Program-made: the position numbers and the translations under genes | Source of the DNA: Abyssibacter profundi | Lineage (GTDB): Bacteria > Pseudomonadota > Gammaproteobacteria > Nevskiales > OUC007 | DNA: 64,000 nt | Reading direction: 5' to 3' | Assembly: GCF_003151135.1 (NCBI RefSeq) | Contig: NZ_QEQK01000012.1 | Location: 62,001 to 126,000 of the forward strand | Notes under the pieces: model-generated | The model's input: the letters and a program-made list of their open reading frames with translations, nothing else | Databases searched by the model: none | Told to the model about the DNA's origin: nothing | Shown: piece after piece, positions 35,654-43,899 of the stretch | Position numbering within the stretch: position 1 is the first letter of the stretch | Layout: the number at the start of each line of letters is the position of its first letter

Positions 35654-36496
35654 ATGAAGGACGACATCGACGACTGGCTGGACGGCCTCGCGGGGCGGCG
35701 CGCCGCGGACGATCCCATGGACCGTGCACTGGCCCGGCTGCTCCGTGACGCCAGCCAGTCCCCGGTCGATGAGCTGGGCCGGCAACGCTTGTTCCGGCGA
35801 CTGGAGCAGGAGGGCCTGCTGACCACCGCCACGGCACCGACGCGGCGACGCGGCGTTCCAAGCTGGATGGGTGTGGCCGCCAGCCTGATGCTCGGCGTAT
35901 CGCTGAGTTGGTGGTTGTGGCCAGACCGGCCCCGCATGGAATCCGCGCCGCCACCCGCCCAGCCGCTCCGGTCCGACCCGCGTGCAAACCAGATGGCGGC
36001 AGAAGTGACGGCACGGGCCAAGCGGCAGGATGAACAACGAGCCGAGGCCGCCCGGCCGTCCGCGCCCCAGGCCGACACCGCCCCGGCTGCTCGCGCGCTC
36101 ACAGCGCCCGACGCCGACCCGGCAGACGCACAGGCGCGCGGTCAGCATCATCCGGAAGCAGCAAGCGGCCCACCACCCCCGCAAGCCGCGCGGCCGCCAG
36201 CCCAGCAGGCATCCAAACCACTGGCCAGGCCACAGGCATTCGCCCCACCGCCGCTGCGCATCCGGTTGCCCGCGAACACTGGCTTGAGCCTGGAGACCGT
36301 AGAGCTGCGCCTGCTCGATGTGGACGGGCTGACCGTCCACCGCACAGCGCATGCTCCGGTCCTGCGTATTCGCTGGAGCACGCCCGAAGCCAGGCAGCAG
36401 ATGATCGAGCGCCTGCCCACGACCATCGACTGGCCCAGGCTGCCAGACCAGGGCGTGCTGGCACTCGTCGCTGAAACGCAGGAGGTCGCGCCATGA
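35654..36496 (+). CDS. Single-pass membrane protein, putative anti-sigma factor
   Basis: 280 residues, no named family recognised. The N-terminal cytoplasmic part (~70 residues, acidic helix DDIDDWLDGLAG, then RRLEQEGLL) precedes one transmembrane segment (WMGVAASLMLGVSLSWWLWP). A long Pro/Ala-rich periplasmic linker (rich in PP and QA) leads to a compact C-terminal domain (LRIRLPANTGLSLETVELRL...LPTTIDWPRLPDQGVLALVA). The topology, and the 4-bp overlap with a downstream ECF sigma gene, are those of a transmembrane anti-sigma factor; the function is inferred only from context. No zinc-binding HxxxCxxC motif. Confidence 0.65.
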   Translation: MKDDIDDWLDGLAGRRAADDPMDRALARLLRDASQSPVDELGRQRLFRRLEQEGLLTTATAPTRRRGVPSWMGVAASLMLGVSLSWWLWPDRPRMESAPPPAQPLRSDPRANQMAAEVTARAKRQDEQRAEAARPSAPQADTAPAARALTAPDADPADAQARGQHHPEAASGPPPPQAARPPAQQASKPLARPQAFAPPPLRIRLPANTGLSLETVELRLLDVDGLTVHRTAHAPVLRIRWSTPEARQQMIERLPTTIDWPRLPDQGVLALVAETQEVAP

Positions 36497-37056
36497 GCGA
36501 ACGCCAGTGGCTGAACGCCATTGCCCAGGGTGGCGATGCGCGACGCGAAGCCTTGTCCGCGTTGTACGCCGACTATGCGCCCCGGTACCGCGCCTACTTT
36601 CTGCGACGGGGCGCCAGCACCGCCGACGCCGATGAGTGCTGTCAGGACGCCTTTGTACGACTGGTTCGGGCCCTGGACCAGGGGACGACCGTGGATGAGC
36701 CCCGCGCCTGGCTATGGCAGGTGGCGCGTTCGCAGTGGCTGGATTTCTGTCGGCGCCCCGCGCAGCGTCACACCGATCTGGCGCAGTGGCGTGAACCGGT
36801 CGACGAGGCGGCCGAGCACACCGACCAACAGGATCTGGACGACTGTGTGCGCCAGCAGTTCGCGCGGTTTGCCGCAGCCCACCCGGAGGGCGCGCAGGCG
36901 CTGGTCTGGGCCAGCGTGGAGCAATTCACCGCGCCGGAAATCGGGCGCCTGCTGGACCGAAGTCCCGGTGCCACCCGACAGTGGCTCAGCGAGCTGCGCA
37001 AACGTGTTCGCGACTACCTATCGATTTGTCGGCCCTGGGCGGAACCCGCCAGCTGA
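36493..37056 (+). CDS. ECF-type RNA polymerase sigma factor
   Basis: 187 residues. Sigma region 2 (YADYAPRYRAYFLRRGASTA, DADECCQDAFVRLVRAL, WLWQVARSQWLDFCRR) and region 4 (FTAPEIGRLLDRSPGATRQWLSELRKRVRDYL) are recognisable; no region 3, as in the ECF group. Starts 4 bp inside the putative anti-sigma gene. The three-gene order VWA lipoprotein, membrane protein, sigma factor suggests envelope signalling. Its 3' end overlaps the convergent cheB-cheR-GGDEF-EAL gene by 43 bp, so the two mRNAs share complementary ends. Confidence 0.88.
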   Translation: MSERQWLNAIAQGGDARREALSALYADYAPRYRAYFLRRGASTADADECCQDAFVRLVRALDQGTTVDEPRAWLWQVARSQWLDFCRRPAQRHTDLAQWREPVDEAAEHTDQQDLDDCVRQQFARFAAAHPEGAQALVWASVEQFTAPEIGRLLDRSPGATRQWLSELRKRVRDYLSICRPWAEPAS

Positions 37057-40000
37057 TCCAAGGCCGAGTCGAGATCCGGGGCCAGCGGAAAACGTGCGCC
37101 CTGTCGATAATCGATGCCCAGGCGGCAAACCTCTTGGTCGATTTGCTCGGTCTCAACAAACTCGGCCACGGTGCGCACCCCCAGCAATTTGGCAATGCCA
37201 TCGATGGCTGTCACCAGATCGAGGCTGGCGCGGTCGTTCAGCATGTCACGCACAAAAGCACCATCAATCTTGACCAGATCGCAGGGCAGCGACTTCAGGT
37301 AGTGAAACGATGCCAACCCACTGCCGAAGTCATCGATGGCCACCCGGCAACCACGGCTGCGCAGCTGACGGACGAATTCGATGGCCCGCTCCAGATTCGA
37401 GATCGTCGCGGTTTCGGTGATCTCGAAGCACAGCTTGCTGGCCGGGACCCGGGACTGCGCGATCAACTCAAGAATGCGCTCGGCGAATCCGCTTCGCCCC
37501 AGACTCTGACCCGAGAGATTGATCGAAATGAATTCCAGGTCCGACAGCTGCGGCAGCCGCGCCGCCAGTTGCTGCAAGGCCAGTTCTGTCACATGCAGGT
37601 CCACCTCCGTCGCCAGGCCATACACCTCGGCGGCCGAGATCAGGGCCTGTGTATCCGGATGCACAACCCCATGCTCGTCACGCAGGCGCAGCAGCAGCTC
37701 GAACCCGACCACACGGTCGGTTCCGGTCGCCACAATCGGCTGGCAGGCTAGGTGAATACGGCCTTGCGCGATGGCATCACGAATTTCACCGCCCCAGTGC
37801 ATTTCGGCACGTCGCTGCTGACTGTCCTGATCCGCCTCGTCGAACTCGGCAACCGTGCCCGGACCCTTGGTGCGCGCGGCGTGACCGGCCACGTCCACCC
37901 GCCGCATCACCTCGGCCGGGCCCAGCGACTCATCGTCGATGCCGACCAAAGCGAAATAGGCGTCCAGCTGGTACCGATGCGCGTCCACCTCGAAGACTTG
38001 CTCGGCCAGTGCGGAGCGAAGCGTGTCCACGATTCGGCGCGCTTCGGCCACCGGGCAGTACTCCATGATGATGCCGAACTCGTCCCCACCGAGGCGCGCC
38101 ACGATGTCCCGCCCCCGCGTCAGCTCCCGCAGCAGGCCACCGAACTGCCGCAGAATCGAATCACCGACCTCGGTCCCCGCCGTGTCGTTAATAAGCCTGA
38201 AATTGCTGAGATCGACCCGCAGCACCGTGTGGCGGGTATGCGCGCCCCGCGTGCTGCGCAGAATGCGTCGCAGCACCGCGTCGAACTCGCGCCGGTTCAG
38301 CAAGCCAGTCAGGGCATCGTGGGTGGCGTGAAACTCCAGCTGATCGCTCAGCCGCTTCTCGGTGGTCAGGTCCTGGCACAGCACGAAGAGCGTGGGCTGG
38401 TCACCCACATCCACCGCACGGGCGATACAACGGGCCCACAGCAACGCGTCATTCGGACCGGACAGCCGGGCATCCCAGCGTTGCTCCTGCTCACTGGTCT
38501 CGAACGCCTTGCGTAGCAGACGCTCGGTGCGGCCGGCATCAACCGTGAGTTCGGCAAAGGCCTGACCGCGCAGGTCCTCGGGCTCGGCCCCCAGCTGCTC
38601 CGCGCCATAACGGTTAACCGATGCGATGGTCAGCGCCTCGGTCAGGGTAAAGAACATGGTCGGCGTGTGGTCGTACAGGGTCCGGTAGCGCGCCTCGCTG
38701 GCCCTTAGCCGCGCCTGGGCGGTCTTGAGTGGGGTGACCTCGGCGTAGGTCACGACCACGCCGGCGATGGCTTGATCCGCCGTGCGATACGGCATGATGC
38801 GCCGGATATACCAGGCGTCATCGACGTCCTGCACCTCATCCTCCACCGGCTCGGCGCCCTCGGAAATCGCACGCACATCGTCCAGCAGCGAATCGCCACC
38901 GCGGATCCGGTTGGCGATATCGTCAATCGGCCGACCGATGTCGGTGGGAATCAGATTGAACAGGCGCCGCGCCGACGGCGTGAAGCGGCGGATCAGGCCC
39001 TGCGTATCGAGGAACAGCGTGGCGAACTCGGTACTGGCCAGCAGATTGCCCAGATCGTTATTGGTCTTCTCAAGCTCGTCGAGCTTCTCCTGCAACTCGG
39101 TATTCACGGTCGAGAGTTCTTCGTTGAGCGATTGCAGCTCTTCCTTCGAGGTTTCCAGTTCCTCGTTGGCCGACTGCAATTCCTCATTCATGCTCATGGC
39201 CTCCTCATGGGAGGTCTTGAGCTCCTCGTTCGAGGTTTCCAGTTCCTCGATCGTCCCCTGCAATTCTTCGCGGGTGGATTTGAGCTCGTTTTCCAACTGG
39301 GCAACCACGCCCTCATCTTCGCTGCCAATGGCGACGTCAGAACGCTCGTCGCTCTCGGGCACGGTGGCCGGCTGAAAGCTGACCAGGAACAGATTTTCGG
39401 CGACCCGCGGGTGGTCCAACGGGCTCGCACTCACCCATACCTGCGGCACCGGGCCGCCGGGCACGCGGGCCATCACCGACACCGTGCTGTGATCCACACC
39501 GGCCTGGCGAATGATCTGCCGCAGTTTCATGCGCAGACCCCGCCGCGACAGCTGCAGCAAATCATTGCTGGGAGGGCCGTTGGGCAGTTGCAGATAATCG
39601 CCTGTGGCACCGAACAGTTGAACAATCTCATGGTGGTCGGTGACCACGACCGACGCCGGCACAAAACGCTCCAGCAGCACACCCTGAACGTAAGGCCCCA
39701 ACAGCTCGGTGCCCATCGGCGAGTCGACCGGTTCCAGGTCCAGTTCGGGCGGATCGCTGGGCGTCACCGTCCGCGCCGGGAAACTCTGCCGTTCGAACAG
39801 CGATGCGCCCTGCACGCGCTGGAAGATGCGAGCACGTTTGTCCAGCGGACGAAACAGCTTGTCTGCGCGGCCGATAGTTTCTGAACTCCCGAGGAACAGG
39901 AAGCCCTCGTCGTTCAGCGCAAAGCTGAACAACGACAGGATGCGATGCTGCAGGTCGCCTTCCAGGTAGATCAGCAAATTACGGCAGGACACCAGATCCA

Positions 40001-41249
40001 GGCGGGAGAACGGGGGGTCGTTAATCAAATCCTGCCGGGCAAACACCACGCATTCGCGCACCGGCTTGCTGACCCGGTAGCAATGGTCTTCGCCGGTAAA
40101 GTAGCGCCGCAACCGGTCCTCGGACATATCGCCAGCAATGCTTTCGGGGTAGACCGCCGTGCGCCCAACGGCCAGCGCCCGCTCGTCCACATCGGTGGCG
40201 AAGATCTGCAGATTCAGCGGCCGACCCACTCGCGAGGCACCGTCCATAATGGCGATGGCGATGCTGTAAGCCTCCTCGCCTGTGGCGCAGCCGGGCACCC
40301 ACACGCGGATCGGCTGGTCATCAGGCTTCTCCAGCAGCCGCTCGATCACCTGCTGTTCCAGGGCCTCCAAGTAGTCCGGCTCGCGGAAGAACTGGGTGAC
40401 CCCGATCAACAAATCGTCAAATAGCTGCGACACCTCGGTGGCATCACGCCGCAGCAGCGTCAGGTAATCGCTCATGCGGTGCATCTGGCGCAGCCCCATA
40501 CGCCGCTGCACACGGCGCAGCACCGTCCCGCGCTTGTAACGCCGGAAATCGTGCCGGGTCCGCGCCCGGATGATCGACAGCACGGCCTCGATGTCCTGCT
40601 CACGCGTGCCCGTTTGAGGCACGGCCACATCGGCAGCACGCACGTACTGATGCTGGACATACTGGCGTAGGACTTCGGGCATACCCGCCGGCGGCAGCAC
40701 GAAATCGACCACGCCGCTGCGAATTGCCGATCGCGGCATCCCGTCGTGCTGGGCGCTGCCCGGCTCCTGAACCATGGCCATGCCGCCATTGCCCTTGACG
40801 GCTTTCAGCCCCTGGGTGCCATCGGTTCCGGTACCGGACAAAATAATCGCCACGGCCCGCTCGCGGGCACTCTCGGCCAGCGAACGGAACGAGAAATCAA
40901 TCGCCATCCGCAGCCCGCGTGGCTCCTTGGGCTGGTGCAGGCGCAGCACGCCATCGGCGATGGACAGGTAACGGTCCGGCGGAATGATGTAAACGTGATC
41001 CGGTTTGACCGCCTGGCCATCCACCGCCTGGGCCACCGGCATGGCGGTGTACTTGGACACCAGATCCACCATCAGACTGTGCCGCCGCGGATCCAGGTGG
41101 GGGACCAGGACGAATGCCATGCCCATGCGGCTGGGTGCGGCCTTGAAGAACGCCTCGTAGGCCGCCAGCCCTCCAGCGGACGCGCCGATGGCAACGATGG
41201 GCGGGGCGCCAGGAGCCGAGTTCGCGCTGTCGTCCTGTCGTTTCGCCAT
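37014..41249 (-). CDS. Giant CheB-CheR-PAS-PAS-GGDEF-EAL signalling protein
   Basis: 1411 residues from the ATG at 41249, preceded by AAGGAG. Order: CheB methylesterase (about 15-200; IGASAGG, LVPHLDPRR, LSGTGTDG), CheR methyltransferase (about 215-485; WVPGCATGEEAYSIAI, LVSCRNLLIYL), a long Glu-rich coiled coil (about 640-730), two PAS domains (FATLFLDTQGLIRRF; SEARYRTLYDHTPTMFF), diguanylate cyclase with intact GGDEF (ARLGGDEFGII) and an EAL phosphodiesterase domain whose signature reads ELL (GFELLLRL). The second half of EAL keeps EITET, AIDDFGSGLAS and DLVKIDG. No transmembrane segment, so cytoplasmic. The coil resembles the shorter CheB-CheR protein at 24.3 kb. Confidence 0.95.
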   Translation of the reverse strand: MAKRQDDSANSAPGAPPIVAIGASAGGLAAYEAFFKAAPSRMGMAFVLVPHLDPRRHSLMVDLVSKYTAMPVAQAVDGQAVKPDHVYIIPPDRYLSIADGVLRLHQPKEPRGLRMAIDFSFRSLAESARERAVAIILSGTGTDGTQGLKAVKGNGGMAMVQEPGSAQHDGMPRSAIRSGVVDFVLPPAGMPEVLRQYVQHQYVRAADVAVPQTGTREQDIEAVLSIIRARTRHDFRRYKRGTVLRRVQRRMGLRQMHRMSDYLTLLRRDATEVSQLFDDLLIGVTQFFREPDYLEALEQQVIERLLEKPDDQPIRVWVPGCATGEEAYSIAIAIMDGASRVGRPLNLQIFATDVDERALAVGRTAVYPESIAGDMSEDRLRRYFTGEDHCYRVSKPVRECVVFARQDLINDPPFSRLDLVSCRNLLIYLEGDLQHRILSLFSFALNDEGFLFLGSSETIGRADKLFRPLDKRARIFQRVQGASLFERQSFPARTVTPSDPPELDLEPVDSPMGTELLGPYVQGVLLERFVPASVVVTDHHEIVQLFGATGDYLQLPNGPPSNDLLQLSRRGLRMKLRQIIRQAGVDHSTVSVMARVPGGPVPQVWVSASPLDHPRVAENLFLVSFQPATVPESDERSDVAIGSEDEGVVAQLENELKSTREELQGTIEELETSNEELKTSHEEAMSMNEELQSANEELETSKEELQSLNEELSTVNTELQEKLDELEKTNNDLGNLLASTEFATLFLDTQGLIRRFTPSARRLFNLIPTDIGRPIDDIANRIRGGDSLLDDVRAISEGAEPVEDEVQDVDDAWYIRRIMPYRTADQAIAGVVVTYAEVTPLKTAQARLRASEARYRTLYDHTPTMFFTLTEALTIASVNRYGAEQLGAEPEDLRGQAFAELTVDAGRTERLLRKAFETSEQEQRWDARLSGPNDALLWARCIARAVDVGDQPTLFVLCQDLTTEKRLSDQLEFHATHDALTGLLNRREFDAVLRRILRSTRGAHTRHTVLRVDLSNFRLINDTAGTEVGDSILRQFGGLLRELTRGRDIVARLGGDEFGIIMEYCPVAEARRIVDTLRSALAEQVFEVDAHRYQLDAYFALVGIDDESLGPAEVMRRVDVAGHAARTKGPGTVAEFDEADQDSQQRRAEMHWGGEIRDAIAQGRIHLACQPIVATGTDRVVGFELLLRLRDEHGVVHPDTQALISAAEVYGLATEVDLHVTELALQQLAARLPQLSDLEFISINLSGQSLGRSGFAERILELIAQSRVPASKLCFEITETATISNLERAIEFVRQLRSRGCRVAIDDFGSGLASFHYLKSLPCDLVKIDGAFVRDMLNDRASLDLVTAIDGIAKLLGVRTVAEFVETEQIDQEVCRLGIDYRQGARFPLAPDLDSALDQLAGSAQGRQIDR

Positions 41250-41458
41250 CACCACTCCTTGATCAAAGCATGGCCTGAATCCAGACGAGGCAGACAATGA
41301 CGCTGCGGCCGACGAGCGTGGGCGTGAAAGCAGGCCGATCGCTCGCCCTGTGTCTGGGTGACCATGGACGCGCGGCATGATCGCATACTCCGCCAGACCG
41401 AACGGCGTGACGAGCGGGCGGGTCGCTCTCGGCCACCAAGGCGGGTGGCGAGCCGGGT

Positions 41459-43390
41459 TTACATCTCCTGGTTAGCCGGTCGCGCATGTTCACCGATGGC
41501 GACCACGCTGCGATGCGCCGGCGTATCGGTGACCAGGCGATCACCCAACTTGAAGTCACGCCGTAGCTCGGCCAACTCATCCGGGGGCACGGCGGGAGAG
41601 AACAAAAAGCCCTGCACGTGTCCGCAACCTGCCGATCGCACGTAGGCGAGGTGCTCCAGCGTTTCCACACCCTCGGCAACGACATCCATGTCAAAACTCT
41701 CTGCCAGCCGCAGAATCGCCTCGACAATGGGTTCGCCGTCACCGGGCAGGCGCGAAACGAAGCTCTTGTCGATCTTCAGCTCCTGCACCGGGAAGGCCGG
41801 CAGGTACGCCAGCGACGAATAGCCCGTACCGAAGTCATCCACGGAGAGCCGAACCCCGAGAGCGCGGATATGTGAGAGCCGCGCCGACACCGCGTCGAAG
41901 GACTCGGCCAGCACGCTTTCGGTGATCTCCAGCTTGAGACGGCTGGGCTGCAGCCCGCTGATCGTCAGGGTATGACGCAAATGGCCCAGGAACTCGGGTT
42001 CCAGCAAATGCGCCATCGAGATGTTGACGGCCATGTTGACCGGCGCCTCACCCGCTGCCTGCCAGGCCATCGCCTGTTCGCAGGCCGCCTCCAAAGTCCA
42101 GCGACCGATTTCGGCAATCAGTCCGCAGCTCTCAGCCAGTGGAATAAACACGCCGGGCGACACCCAGCCGCGCCCCGGATGCTGCCAGCGCAGCAGGGCT
42201 TCCACGCCGTCGATGCGACCGCTCTGGAGATTGATCACCGGCTGGTAGAACAAGGTCAGCTCTTTGGCCGCCACGGCATCGCGCAGCTCCCGCGTCAGCA
42301 CCAGCCGTTCCTGGTAGGCCTGCTCGATCGCGGGGTGATAAAGACAGAAATCGTTCTTGCCGCGACGCTTGATCTCGTACATCGCGGTATCAGCCTTGCG
42401 GAATAGCTCCTCGGGCTCGGTCCCGTCCATCGGTGCCGTACAGGCGCCGATACTCGCGGCCACCTGGAACTGGTGCTGGTCGACCGTCAGTGGCGGAGTG
42501 AGCACGCGACGGATGTCCCGCAGAATCTGGGTTGGCGAATCGCGATGTGCCGACAACGCGGCGATGACCCCAAACTCATCGCCCCCCAAACGAAAAACGC
42601 GTACGCCGGAACTGCGCACCGTATCGCCCGCCAGACGCGCGCCCAAGGTCTGGAGCATCTTGTCGCCCACGGCATGACCGAACCCGTCGTTCACATCCTT
42701 GAAGTTGTCGAGATCGATGATGGCGATTAGCGTCCGGCTGCCATCCTGAGCCAAGCGCTCGGATAGCACCTGGTTGAAAGCGCGCCGGTTGGGCAAGCCC
42801 GTGACCACATCGACACGCGCCAGATGTTCCAGACGGCGACTGGCATGGTCGACGGCCCCGGCCAGCCGGCGGGCGATGACCGCCAAGGTGAACCAGGCGG
42901 CCAGGCAGGCCACCAGCGTCAGTGTCGCGAACGTGCCGAGCTGCATCCACACGGACGCGGTGGAATATTGAACCCAGGTGGTCCCGACCACAGCCCCATC
43001 CGCACGTACGGGCGCCCGCGCAATCACGTGATCGGGTGCGCGAACAACCTGCGCCTGCGAACCCGACCTCGAGCGGATTTGCTGGCTGCGCGTGATCTGC
43101 CCCACCTGGGCCAGGACTCCCTGCGGGGTCGCCAGCGTGGCGCCCATGACCTCGGGCGTGCGCTGCAGGCTTTCCAGCAATGCCTGGGCGTCGGTTTCGT
43201 CCTCGAACACCACGGCTGCAGCAGCATTGTCGGCCACCAGTTCGGCCTGCGTCAGGACCATATGGGCCAGATCACGCATCAGCAGTTCGTATAACGCCAC
43301 CAGCTGCACAACGCCCAGGACGGCCAGGGCAATGGCGGTGTAGCGCAGGGTGCTGCGGACGCGCGCACTGGCCGGTGTGCTGGGATTCAC
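41459..43390 (-). CDS. Membrane GGDEF-EAL protein with CHASE8-like sensor
   Basis: 643 residues from a GTG start overlapping the yfiR-like stop (GTGA). Two transmembrane helices (about 15-36 and 165-185) flank a periplasmic domain containing AELVADNAAAAVVFEDETDA, the CHASE8 pattern also found in YfiN. A short HAMP-like linker leads to GGDEF (intact: FRLGGDEFGVI; also DVVTGLPNRRAF and an RxxD-like stretch) and EAL (intact: DGVEALLRWQHP, MAVNIS, LEITES, VDDFGTGYSSL, ELKIDKSF, VVAEGVET). It could both make and degrade c-di-GMP. The overlap with the yfiR-like gene implies control by that periplasmic protein. The 209-bp gap before the next gene shows nothing distinctive. Confidence 0.94.
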   Translation of the reverse strand: MNPSTPASARVRSTLRYTAIALAVLGVVQLVALYELLMRDLAHMVLTQAELVADNAAAAVVFEDETDAQALLESLQRTPEVMGATLATPQGVLAQVGQITRSQQIRSRSGSQAQVVRAPDHVIARAPVRADGAVVGTTWVQYSTASVWMQLGTFATLTLVACLAAWFTLAVIARRLAGAVDHASRRLEHLARVDVVTGLPNRRAFNQVLSERLAQDGSRTLIAIIDLDNFKDVNDGFGHAVGDKMLQTLGARLAGDTVRSSGVRVFRLGGDEFGVIAALSAHRDSPTQILRDIRRVLTPPLTVDQHQFQVAASIGACTAPMDGTEPEELFRKADTAMYEIKRRGKNDFCLYHPAIEQAYQERLVLTRELRDAVAAKELTLFYQPVINLQSGRIDGVEALLRWQHPGRGWVSPGVFIPLAESCGLIAEIGRWTLEAACEQAMAWQAAGEAPVNMAVNISMAHLLEPEFLGHLRHTLTISGLQPSRLKLEITESVLAESFDAVSARLSHIRALGVRLSVDDFGTGYSSLAYLPAFPVQELKIDKSFVSRLPGDGEPIVEAILRLAESFDMDVVAEGVETLEHLAYVRSAGCGHVQGFLFSPAVPPDELAELRRDFKLGDRLVTDTPAHRSVVAIGEHARPANQEM

Positions 43391-43899
43391 CCCTTAACCT
43401 CCTGCGCCAGGCGCAACAGCGTGGCACTGAACTCTAGGCCAAAGGCATGCGCCGTGTCGCGATCCACCCGGAAGCCAATCTTCTTGGGCTGAGCCACAAG
43501 TTCGATCATGCACTGGCGAACCGGCTGATCCAGCGTGGCGATCGTGAGCAGGCCGGGGGCGTTGGGGCATTGCAGCAATGTCGGTGCCGCAATGACCAGC
43601 GCATGGCAGTTTGTCACGCGTGCCGCGGCGTAGCTGCGGACATCCACCGGCGCACCCTGCACCGGCCGCCCGTCCAGCGCTCGAAAGGCATGCAGCGCCT
43701 GCTGATCCCCGTCAATGCAAACCACCAGCGGTTGTTTCTCCTGCACGGCGAATCCGGTGGTGAAACGGAGAATGTTGTAGACGTACGCCACTTCAAGATC
43801 GCGCTTGGGCGCGTAACGGGCGGCAGCCGGCCATGCGGCCGCCAACGCAGCGATCAGGCAGAGCCAGCGCAATCCTTGATAAGGGTAGAGAGACTGCAT
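43387..43899 (-). CDS. YfiR-like periplasmic regulator (DUF4154)
   Basis: 170 residues from the ATG at 43899, which shares its A with the receptor stop (TAATG). Signal peptide ends AAAWPAAA-RYA. The family motif is VAYVYNILRFTTGF. Four mature cysteines (61, 98, 111, 130) match the two-disulfide pattern of Pseudomonas YfiR, a redox-sensitive periplasmic repressor of the diguanylate cyclase YfiN. It lies between a TonB receptor and a CHASE8 GGDEF-EAL gene with both junctions overlapping, so the three form one operon. Confidence 0.85.
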   Translation of the reverse strand: MQSLYPYQGLRWLCLIAALAAAWPAAARYAPKRDLEVAYVYNILRFTTGFAVQEKQPLVVCIDGDQQALHAFRALDGRPVQGAPVDVRSYAAARVTNCHALVIAAPTLLQCPNAPGLLTIATLDQPVRQCMIELVAQPKKIGFRVDRDTAHAFGLEFSATLLRLAQEVKG

